Assembly (NCBI GenBank): GCA_964472545.1
Contig: CAYYNP010000315.1
Span: 1-11,392, forward strand
DNA length: 11,392 bases
Source: CAYYNP01 sp964472545
Lineage (GTDB): Bacteria > Planctomycetota > Planctomycetia > Pirellulales > Thermoguttaceae
Reading direction: 5' to 3'
How positions within the stretch are numbered: position 1 is the stretch's first letter; the number at the start of each line of letters is the position of its first letter. The notes beneath the pieces are model-generated. The model was not told where the DNA came from, made no database searches, and was given only the letters and a program-made list of their open reading frames with translations. Of this stretch, positions 1 to 5,913 are shown piece after piece. Both the position numbers and the translations under genes were made by a program.

Positions 1-30
1 CTCGGAGCCAGTCCCCTTTTTCCACTCCCG
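1..30 (+). repeat. Partial copy of a dispersed palindromic repeat
   Basis: The first 28 bases match positions 5674-5701 at 26 of 28 positions. They contain the core CGGAGCCAGTCCCCTTTTT at 3-21, the same 19-nt core found four more times inside the element at 5485-5720. The copy is cut by the window edge, so its partner arm, if any, lies to the left. It carries no coding signal. It most likely is the right end of another element of the same family as 5485-5720. Confidence 0.7.
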
Positions 31-82
31 CGAATCGACTTTGCAGTTCTCCTGTTCATCGCCGGCCGCCGCCCACACGACG

Positions 83-110
83 TTGACCGTGGTGGCGCGC
101 GGCGATAACA
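83..110 (+). promoter_or_regulatory. Weak sigma70-like promoter candidate for the lyase gene
   Basis: TTGACC at 83-88 matches five of six bases of the -35 consensus. GATAAC at 104-109, or the overlapping ATAACA at 105-110, is a moderate -10 candidate, with a spacer of 15 or 16 nt. The next gene starts at 205, so the leader would be about 90 nt. The spacer is short and the -10 match only fair, so this is tentative. Confidence 0.25.
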
Positions 111-191
111 TGGCCTTGTGCAGTGCTTCGGCCGCTACGGCCGGCGAGGTTTCAAGGCGGAGATTGCGGTTGCGAACCCTTCACCAATCGT

Positions 192-196
192 GGAGA
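192..196 (+). promoter_or_regulatory. Ribosome binding site that decides the lyase start
   Basis: GGAGA lies 8 nt before the ATG at 205. A longer reading frame opens at 118, but its extra 29 residues look random and lack a comparable Shine-Dalgarno, while the ATG at 205 begins directly with a signal peptide. The start at 205 is therefore preferred. Confidence 0.65.
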
Positions 197-204
197 TCGA
201 CGGC

Positions 205-2331
205 ATGAAATCCATACACGTGGCGCTATTCGTCGGGAGTCTGCTGCTGGCCGCGGGCATGGGGGGCGAATTCTCGGCCGCGGAACTGCCGGCCAATCCG
301 AACGTTGCCCCCGAGGCGACGGTCACCGCCAATTCGGAAAACGTGGTGCGGCGGAAGTACTACGCGTCGTGTGCCGTCGACGGGAAGATCCCGGTCGAGA
401 ATCAGGCCTTCGCCGACGAAGGGCTCGTGCAGACCGTCTGGTCGGTCGACGGGGCCAAGGACGGGGCCGAGTCGGGCTGGTTGAAGTTCACCTGGGAGAA
501 GCCGGTCAAGGTCCGCGATATCGTCTTCTTCGCCAAGACCGTCTGGACGCTGGACGAGTGTTGGAAAGACTACGAAGTCTACGTCGGCGGCGCAGAGACG
601 CCGGTGGCGAAAGGGACGTTCGAGAAGAAGAGCGGGCCGCAGTCGATCCTGCTCGACGAGCAAGTGGAAACGTCGGAGTTGACGTTGAAGTTCACCAACT
701 CCTACGGCGGGGCCAATCCGGGGGCCAGCGAGGTCTTCGTCTTTCCCGAGAAGGCGACCACCCGAGACATCGTACTCGCGATGGGCGGCTGGAAGCTGGC
801 CACTAATGCGTACTTGTTCCTGCACTTGCCGTCGCTGGGGCTGGCCGATCCGGCCGCGGAAGACGTCACGGCGCTGATTGCCGAGATGAAAGCCAGGTTC
901 GGCGAGAAGTTCGATGCCGCAAACTTCAAGAAGTTGTTGGCGGCGCTGACCAACGACGACCCGGCCGACGACGAAGACCCGCTCTGGGGATACCGCATGT
1001 CGCCGCTAGAGAAGCTGCAGTTTCAGATCCTGTTGTTCGACGGCGAAGCCGATTTCGCCGCCATCCCGGCCTTTCCCGGGGCCGAGGGTTTTGGGGCCTA
1101 CACGGTCGGCGGACGCGGCGGGCGCGTGATCGAAGTGACCAACCTCGACGACGCCGGACCGGGCAGTTTCCGCGCGGCCGTCGAAGCGGAAGGGCCCCGC
1201 ACGGTCGTCTTCCGAACGTCGGGCAACATCCGGCTGGAAAACCCGCTGGCGATCACCAACTCGAATATCACCATCGCCGGCCAGACCGCGCCCGGCGACG
1301 GGATCTGTGTGCAAGGCTACGGGATCGACGTCTACGCCCACAACGTGATCATCCGCTTCGTCCGCAACCGGCCCGGCGACGTGCTCGGTAAACCGATCGG
1401 CGACGCCGTCTCCGGGCGCTTCATCCAGAACGTGATCGTCGACCACTGTTCGATGGGCTGGACGATGGACGAGGTCTGCACGTGGTACGCCCTGGGAAAC
1501 GTCACCATCCAGTGGTGCATGATGACCGAGGCGTTGGATCAATCGCTGCACTACAAGGGTGCCCACGGCGCCGGTCACGCCACCGGCGGGCTGAACCTCA
1601 GCACCCACCACAATCTGATCGCCAGCAACAGCTTTCGCAACCCACGTTTTGGTGGCTGTGGCAACCTCAACGAATCGATCGTCGACTTCCGCAACAACGT
1701 CGTCTACAATTTCGTCACTTCGGCCTACGGCGGCGAGGGCGGCGTCTACAACTTTGTTCACAACTACTATAAGCGGGGCCCTTCGTCCCGCAGCGGCCAT
1801 TTCCTTTCGCCGTACGCGCACAAAGTCCTCGGCTACGGCAAGTGGCACATCGCGGGCAACCTGATGGTCGGCAACCCGGCGATGACCGAAGACAACTGGC
1901 GGGGCGTCGACCGCGGCGTACCCCGCTGCGACGAACCGTTCCCCACCGCCCAGATCACCACGCATACGGCCGAAGAGGCCTTCGATCTGGTGCTTGCCAA
2001 GGCCGGCACGATCTATCCCCGGCGCGACGCGGTCGACCTGCGGATTATCGAGGACGTCAAAGCCGGCACCGGCAAGATCATCAATTCTCAGAAGGAAGTC
2101 GGCGGGTATCCCGAACTGAAAACCTACGACGTGCCCGACGACACGGACCACGACGGCATGCCGGACGAGTGGGAGCGCAAGTACGGGTTCAATCCGGCCG
2201 ACGCCGCAGACGGCGCCGCCGACAACGACCGGGACGGATACACCAATCTCGAAGAATACCTCAACCGGACCGACCCGAGGGAGTTCGTCGACTATCGGGA
2301 CTTGAAGAACAACGTACATACGTATCACTGA
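205..2331 (+). CDS. Secreted pectate-lyase-like polysaccharide lyase (PL1 type)
   Basis: Predicted 708-residue exported lyase; family members cleave pectate or related uronate polymers by beta-elimination. Residues 1 to about 27 form a signal peptide (MKSIHVALFVGSLLLAAGMG). About 30-180 resemble a discoidin/F5-8C carbohydrate-binding fold, with WSVDG, WLKFTW and LTLKFTN strands. About 190-285 are a mostly helical linker I do not recognise. The lyase domain opens at about 287 with IPAFPGAEGFGAYTVGGRGG and runs to about 610 as a right-handed beta-helix. It contains VDHCSMGWTMDE (DHCS at 413-416), a likely calcium-site region, and FRNPRF at 477-482, where R478 aligns with the catalytic arginine of the RxPxxR motif in pectate lyases. 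The C-terminal tail, from about 645, has DTDHDGMPDEWE and DNDRDG: acidic thrombospondin-3/dockerin-like calcium loops. The start at 205 has a good ribosome binding site. The stop lies 5 nt before a large inverted repeat. The exact substrate is not determined; rhamnogalacturonan or another uronate polymer is possible. Confidence 0.87.
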   Translation: MKSIHVALFVGSLLLAAGMGGEFSAAELPANPNVAPEATVTANSENVVRRKYYASCAVDGKIPVENQAFADEGLVQTVWSVDGAKDGAESGWLKFTWEKPVKVRDIVFFAKTVWTLDECWKDYEVYVGGAETPVAKGTFEKKSGPQSILLDEQVETSELTLKFTNSYGGANPGASEVFVFPEKATTRDIVLAMGGWKLATNAYLFLHLPSLGLADPAAEDVTALIAEMKARFGEKFDAANFKKLLAALTNDDPADDEDPLWGYRMSPLEKLQFQILLFDGEADFAAIPAFPGAEGFGAYTVGGRGGRVIEVTNLDDAGPGSFRAAVEAEGPRTVVFRTSGNIRLENPLAITNSNITIAGQTAPGDGICVQGYGIDVYAHNVIIRFVRNRPGDVLGKPIGDAVSGRFIQNVIVDHCSMGWTMDEVCTWYALGNVTIQWCMMTEALDQSLHYKGAHGAGHATGGLNLSTHHNLIASNSFRNPRFGGCGNLNESIVDFRNNVVYNFVTSAYGGEGGVYNFVHNYYKRGPSSRSGHFLSPYAHKVLGYGKWHIAGNLMVGNPAMTEDNWRGVDRGVPRCDEPFPTAQITTHTAEEAFDLVLAKAGTIYPRRDAVDLRIIEDVKAGTGKIINSQKEVGGYPELKTYDVPDDTDHDGMPDEWERKYGFNPADAADGAADNDRDGYTNLEEYLNRTDPREFVDYRDLKNNVHTYH

Positions 2332-2336
2332 TGCTC

Positions 2337-2413
2337 GGTGCCATGCCCACGCTTGCGTGGGCATGCAAACTGGCATCACACCAACATGCCCACGCAAGCG
2401 TGGGCATGGCACC
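2337..2413. repeat. Exact 29-bp inverted repeat made of two palindromes (REP/BIME-like)
   Basis: Positions 2337-2365 and 2385-2413 are exact reverse complements over 29 nt, separated by a 19-nt spacer. Each arm is itself a near-perfect hairpin: CATGCCCACGC, two bases, then GCGTGGGCATG (2342-2365 with TT, 2385-2408 with AA). The DNA or RNA can therefore fold as one long stem or as two small hairpins. It begins 5 nt after the lyase stop and has no T-run, so it is not a standard intrinsic terminator, although it could slow transcription or protect the 3' end of the mRNA. The form resembles REP doublets mobilised by RAYT (Y1) transposases; no such gene is present here. Confidence 0.88.
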
Positions 2414-2461
2414 CGCGGTTTCGGATGCCGCGAGAGTGCTTTCAGATCGGCGCGACGCACC

Positions 2462-2465
2462 GGAG
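2462..2465 (+). promoter_or_regulatory. Ribosome binding site choosing between two adjacent ATGs
   Basis: GGAG abuts the ATG at 2466 but stands 6 nt before the in-frame ATG at 2472. The spacing favours 2472 as the start of the HzsA-like gene; the alternative adds only two residues (Met-Thr). Confidence 0.55.
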
Positions 2466-2471
2466 ATGACC

Positions 2472-5400
2472 ATGAATCGATCGTTCGATCGACGATACGA
2501 GAGACCGGCCGTAGTTCTCGCACTTACCTGGCTGTTGCTATTGGCGCACGATTCAACCGGTGCACAGCAGGCGACCGGTCAACCGCCTTTCGGGCGATCC
2601 CAGGCCGAAGCACTCGTCCCGCGCGCTCAGCAGCCGATCGACGGCTTCACGGCGCACAGCGGCAGTTGGATCGTCGAAGACGGCGAATTGGCGGCCGGCG
2701 CGGGGCCGGGGCCGAAGTTGGTGAGCGAATCGCCGGCGTTTACCGTCGGCGAGGTCGGCGTCGAGGTGATGCTCTCGGACAATCGCCACGGCAACGCGGC
2801 CCTGATCGCACGGGTGAGCGAGCCCGGCGTGGGGGCCGACGCCTTCATCGGCTACGAAATCGCCTTGGACGCCAAGCAGCAGGTGATGCGCCTGGGCCGT
2901 CATCGGCACAACTTCGCGCTGATCCGCGACGTGCCGTGCAACGTGCCGGTGGGCGAGTGGGTCTCGTTGGTGGCCAAGCTCGGCGAGACCTCGATCGAGG
3001 TGTTTGTCGACGGCAAGAGCGTGCTGCGGCACGACGACGGCGCCAACGCCCTGCCGTCGGGCAGCGTGGGGTTGCGGCCGTGGCAGCGCGGGGCGAAGTA
3101 TCGGAATCTGTGGGTGAAGACCGACGGAGAGACGCGGATGCTCGCGTTTCGCGAGAATGAAGCAGCGGCACGCGCCCATGGCCTGCTCGCCGACGTCGAA
3201 CTGCCGCCGATTGCGTTTCTTACGCGTCATCCGCTGAGCCGGCCGAACACGATCAGTTGTGCCATCTGGCAGAGCCAACCGGCGCGGCCCGGATGCAGCA
3301 TCCGTATTCTCGATCCGTCGAAACCGAACGAACCGGCACAGACGATCTTCAGCGATCCGGACGGCTGCATCTTCGACATGAACGTGTCGTTCGACGCGCA
3401 AGCGCTCTACTTCTCGTATCGTGGCAAGGACCGGACGAACTGGCAGATCTATCGGATCGGCATCGACGGTACCGGCTTGCGGCAGTTGACCGACGGGCCG
3501 TCGTACAACATCAGTCCGATGGAGCTGCCCGACGGCGACGTGGTCTTCGTTTCCACGCGCCGCGGCGGCTATACGCTTTGTCAGCCGGGGCCGTCCTCGA
3601 ACCTCTATCGCGCGTCGCCCGACGGCGGCAACGTCCGCTGTGTGAGCATGAACACGCTTTCGGATTTCAGCCCGCAGATGCTGCCCGACGGACGCGTGTT
3701 GTTTACGCGCTGGGAGTATATCGACCGCGATCTGACGTATCGCCAGAGCCTTTGGACACAGAACCCCGACGGCACCGGCTACCAACTCTACTTCGGCAAC
3801 ACGATTCGCGACGTGGGCACTTTCTGGCAGGCACGGCCGTTGCCCGGCCGCGGCGACGTGGTGGTGGCCACCTTCGCCCCGCACCACGGCTTTCCGCACG
3901 GCGCGATCGGGCTGATTACCAATCGCTACGGCCTGGAGGCACCGCGCGGCAAGGGCTTCGCCTGGATGACCCAGGAATTCCCCGAGATCGGCGACCGCTC
4001 GCACCAATGGTCGTATCGCGATCCGTTCCCCGTGAGCGATTCACAATTCCTGGTCGCCTACGGCGGCGGCGGGGCGAACCGGTTTAGGATCTTCCTGTTG
4101 GACGTCCACGACAATAAGAAGCTGCTGATCGAGGATCCCGAGTTCGGCTGTTACAATCCGTTGCCGCTGCGCGGGGCCCGGGTGCCGCCGGCGGTTGCCG
4201 AGAAGCGGCGGGAGGACGATCGGCCCTGGGGTACCTACTTGTTGATCGACACCTATCGAGGACTGACCGGCGTCGAGCGGGGGCGGGCGAAGACCCTGCG
4301 GATCATGGAGCAAGTCCGCAAGACCGAAGACCTCGTCTCCCGGGCGTTCGACCAGTCGCCCGTGATGAGCTACGGCACCTACTACGCCAAGCGAACCTGG
4401 GGCACGGTGCCGTTGGAGGAGGACGGCTCGGCATACTTCAAGGTGCCCGCGCTGCGGGAGATCTACTTCCAAGTGCTCGACGGTGAGGGCCGCGAGCTGC
4501 AGCGGATGACCTCCGGCTCGCAGGTCGTGCCCGGCCAAACGGTCACCTGCATCGGGTGTCACGAGCCGCGATCGCATACGCCGCCGATTGCCGGGCGGCC
4601 GCTGGCGGCGAATCGGCCGCCGTCGCAGCCCGAGCGGCCGGCCGGGCTGATCGACGGCATCGTCGACTTCCCCACGGTCGTTCAGCCGGTGCTCGACAAA
4701 TACTGCGTCGAGTGTCACGGCGGCGGGAATCCCGACGGCGGGTTGCTGCTTACCGGCGACAAGACGCGGTTGTTCAATATGGCCTACGACAACCTGCTGG
4801 GCCGCAGCCGCTCGTATCGCCAGCACGACATGGCCACCGGCGAGATGCTCGCCGCCGAACGAGAGAAGGGCAAGCCGCTGGTCCACTTCTACTTCCTGCT
4901 GCGCACGCCCACGGCGGTGAACCGGCCGTTGTGGACCGGCTCGCACGCCAGCCGGCTGGTGGATTATCTCACGGAGGACCACTGCGGGCAGGAGATCCCG
5001 GCGGAGGCTCGCCGGCGGGTCTACTTGTGGATCGACGCCAACGTACCCTACTACGGCACCTACGCCCACGCCCGGCCTCGTTCGCCCGGCCGGCGCGACT
5101 TGTGTACGGACACCGAAACGGGCCAATTCTCGGCATGGTTCGCGAAGGACTTTCTCGAAGTCTACGCCCGCCGCTGTCAGTCGTGTCACGGCGGGTTGCC
5201 GCATCCCAATAGTCACGGCGAGATTTGGGGCGGGCGTTTGGCGTGGATCAACCTCAGCAATCCGCATCACAGCCCCGCGCTGACGGCCCATTTGGCCGAG
5301 GACGCCGGCGGCCGCGGCGTTTCCACCTCGTCCGAAGGGCCGCCGAAGATGGTCTTCGAGGATACGGCCGACGCCGATTACCGGCGCATGCTCGAGTCCA

Positions 5401-5480
5401 TCGAAACCGGCAAGGCCAACATGCTCGCCAACCCGGCCGCCGATATGCGGGGGTTCAAGTTTGCCAGGCAGGAACCGTAG
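2472..5480 (+). CDS. Secreted three-heme HzsA-like protein with jelly-roll and beta-propeller domains
   Basis: Predicted 1002-residue exported c-type cytochrome. An arginine-rich start and hydrophobic core (VVLALTWLLLLA) followed by STGAQQ form a signal peptide of about 32 residues. Residues about 57-220 look like a LamG/DUF1080-type jelly roll (GSWIVEDGELAAG, VEVFVDGKSVLRH). About 244-570 form a PD40/TolB-like beta-propeller (WQIYRIGIDGTGLRQLTDG, ISPMELPDGDVVFVSTRRGG, FSPQMLPDGRVLFTRWEY). From about 586 (WGTYLLIDTYRGL) comes the region resembling the hydrazine synthase alpha-subunit domain. Three covalent heme sites are visible: CIGCH at 693-697, CVECH at 745-749 and CQSCH at 902-906. Non-anammox planctomycetes commonly carry such HzsA-related proteins, whose reaction is unknown. 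No beta or gamma hydrazine synthase subunit is nearby, so hydrazine synthesis is not implied. The frame is open far upstream to 1842, inside the lyase gene, but the signal peptide and GGAG support the start at 2472. A periplasmic or extracellular redox role is inferred. Confidence 0.85.
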   Translation: MNRSFDRRYERPAVVLALTWLLLLAHDSTGAQQATGQPPFGRSQAEALVPRAQQPIDGFTAHSGSWIVEDGELAAGAGPGPKLVSESPAFTVGEVGVEVMLSDNRHGNAALIARVSEPGVGADAFIGYEIALDAKQQVMRLGRHRHNFALIRDVPCNVPVGEWVSLVAKLGETSIEVFVDGKSVLRHDDGANALPSGSVGLRPWQRGAKYRNLWVKTDGETRMLAFRENEAAARAHGLLADVELPPIAFLTRHPLSRPNTISCAIWQSQPARPGCSIRILDPSKPNEPAQTIFSDPDGCIFDMNVSFDAQALYFSYRGKDRTNWQIYRIGIDGTGLRQLTDGPSYNISPMELPDGDVVFVSTRRGGYTLCQPGPSSNLYRASPDGGNVRCVSMNTLSDFSPQMLPDGRVLFTRWEYIDRDLTYRQSLWTQNPDGTGYQLYFGNTIRDVGTFWQARPLPGRGDVVVATFAPHHGFPHGAIGLITNRYGLEAPRGKGFAWMTQEFPEIGDRSHQWSYRDPFPVSDSQFLVAYGGGGANRFRIFLLDVHDNKKLLIEDPEFGCYNPLPLRGARVPPAVAEKRREDDRPWGTYLLIDTYRGLTGVERGRAKTLRIMEQVRKTEDLVSRAFDQSPVMSYGTYYAKRTWGTVPLEEDGSAYFKVPALREIYFQVLDGEGRELQRMTSGSQVVPGQTVTCIGCHEPRSHTPPIAGRPLAANRPPSQPERPAGLIDGIVDFPTVVQPVLDKYCVECHGGGNPDGGLLLTGDKTRLFNMAYDNLLGRSRSYRQHDMATGEMLAAEREKGKPLVHFYFLLRTPTAVNRPLWTGSHASRLVDYLTEDHCGQEIPAEARRRVYLWIDANVPYYGTYAHARPRSPGRRDLCTDTETGQFSAWFAKDFLEVYARRCQSCHGGLPHPNSHGEIWGGRLAWINLSNPHHSPALTAHLAEDAGGRGVSTSSEGPPKMVFEDTADADYRRMLESIETGKANMLANPAADMRGFKFARQEP

Positions 5481-5517
5481 GCACGTACTTAAACTGTAAA
5501 TGCGGGAGCCCGAAAAT

Positions 5518-5689
5518 GGGGACCGGCTCCGTCGACGACCGGTGCAGCAGCGGTGATTCGTATTGCCGACGGTGCCTGTCCCCTTTTTCGGGCGCGGACA
5601 CCGGCGCCCCGTGGAAAAAGGGGACAGGCACCGAGCCGGCAGCGTTTTTCCTGAGGTTTGCCGTCTGGCGCGGCTCGGAGCCGGTCCCC
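5518..5689. repeat. Outer 14-bp inverted repeat enclosing the 20-bp repeat
   Basis: GGGGACCGGCTCCG at 5518-5531 is the exact reverse complement of 5676-5689. The two arms flank the inner stem at 5570-5633, giving a nested arrangement minus, plus, minus, plus of the same core sequence. The outer copies share CCG before GTCCCC in the core (GCCGGTCCCC), while the inner copies share GCCTGTCCCC, so the four copies form two matched pairs. Confidence 0.75.
5570..5633. repeat. Exact 20-bp inverted repeat with inner hairpin
   Basis: CGGTGCCTGTCCCCTTTTTC at 5570-5589 is the exact reverse complement of 5614-5633. The 24-nt spacer holds a further hairpin, GGGCGC at 5590-5595 with GCGCCC at 5604-5609, so the whole can extrude as one long cruciform. 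Read on the plus strand the loop is followed by a purine-rich arm, not a T-run, so an intrinsic terminator is not the obvious reading, although the structure lies just downstream of the HzsA-like gene and could serve to end or stabilise its mRNA. Confidence 0.85.
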
Positions 5690-5720
5690 CTTTTCCACTC
5701 CACGTTTACTGTTTGAGTAC

Positions 5721-5835
5721 GTAGTCTACTTGCCCGCGGATTCTCTCCCCTGACGGCCTTAGTAGACCCCTGGGGCACCGCGGCGCTTTGCCCCAGCCGC
5801 CCATGAAACCGACGGATACGCGGCAATCGGCTCTC
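5721..5835. other. Spacer without a gene between repeat element and transporter promoter
   Basis: This stretch holds no believable reading frame in either direction. Apart from the hairpin at 5770-5796 I see no motif in it. Together with the element at 5485-5720 and the promoter and leader from 5836 to 5913, it accounts for the whole 433-nt gap between the HzsA-like gene and the OPT gene. Confidence 0.6.
5770..5796. repeat. 8-bp stem hairpin upstream of the transporter promoter
   Basis: CTGGGGCA at 5770-5777 pairs exactly with TGCCCCAG at 5789-5796 around an 11-nt GC-rich loop. It has no T-run and lies upstream of the promoter candidate at 5836-5864. It could be a protein-binding site or a weak transcription barrier; nothing in the sequence decides between these. 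Confidence 0.35.
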
Positions 5836-5864
5836 TCGACATACTTGCCCATTCGGGCTATCAT
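5836..5864 (+). promoter_or_regulatory. Sigma70-type promoter candidate for the OPT transporter
   Basis: TCGACA at 5836-5841 and TATCAT at 5859-5864 each match five of six consensus bases, and the spacer is exactly 17 nt. Transcription would begin near 5871, giving a leader of about 43 nt before the ATG at 5914. It sits in the non-coding gap, directly downstream of the repeat element, and gives the transporter its own transcript. This is a sequence match only. Confidence 0.5.
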
Positions 5865-5902
5865 GTGACGCTGAGTTTCCCGATTTCGGGGCCGCAGACA
5901 CG

Positions 5903-5907
5903 AAAGG
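5903..5907 (+). promoter_or_regulatory. Ribosome binding site of the OPT gene
   Basis: AAAGG lies 6 nt before the ATG at 5914. Another ATG at 5910 is in a different frame and leads only to an overlapping frame without recognisable features, so 5914 is the start. Confidence 0.55.
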
Positions 5908-5913
5908 CGATGC

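Larger units (their letters stand above)
5485..5720. mobile_element. MITE-like / REP-cluster element of about 236 bp with terminal inverted repeats
   Basis: The ends are imperfect inverted repeats: 5485-5502 (GTACTTAAACTGTAAATG) pairs with 5703-5720 at 15 of 18 positions. GTAC stands at both borders and may be a 4-bp target duplication, or simply part of the ends, since it is palindromic. Inside, a 19-nt core of pattern CGG(A/T)GCCnGTCCCCnTTTT occurs four times: 5513-5531 (minus), 5570-5588 (plus), 5615-5633 (minus) and 5676-5694 (plus). The middle pair forms an exact 20-bp stem and the outer pair an exact 14-bp stem, nested. There is no believable coding frame. It starts 4 nt after the HzsA-like stop and occupies most of the 433-nt gap before the transporter. 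It is non-autonomous at best; the mobilising enzyme would be elsewhere. Confidence 0.65.

Noticed and set aside
2337..2413. CRISPR repeats
   Set aside because: Only two arms in inverted orientation with one 19-nt spacer; a CRISPR array needs direct repeats with several spacers.
1842..2471. Upstream extension of the HzsA-like frame by 210 codons into the lyase gene
   Set aside because: The extra residues are Arg-rich nonsense and pass through the palindrome; the signal peptide and ribosome binding site place the start at 2472.
1006..2523. 505-codon open frame on the minus strand opposite the lyase gene
   Set aside because: It runs through the palindrome at 2337-2413 and has no domain; the plus strand holds the signal peptide and PL1 motifs.
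2472..5480. True hydrazine synthase and hence an anammox organism
   Set aside because: There are no beta or gamma subunit genes, no hydrazine dehydrogenase, an extra heme and jelly-roll domain, and no tyrosine at the expected position. HzsA-related proteins are common outside anammox bacteria.
5513..5702. Ordinary intrinsic terminator of the HzsA-like gene
   Set aside because: The stems are followed by purine-rich arms on the plus strand, not T-runs, and the same core recurs four times here and once at 3-21, which fits a dispersed repeat better. A secondary terminator role is not excluded.
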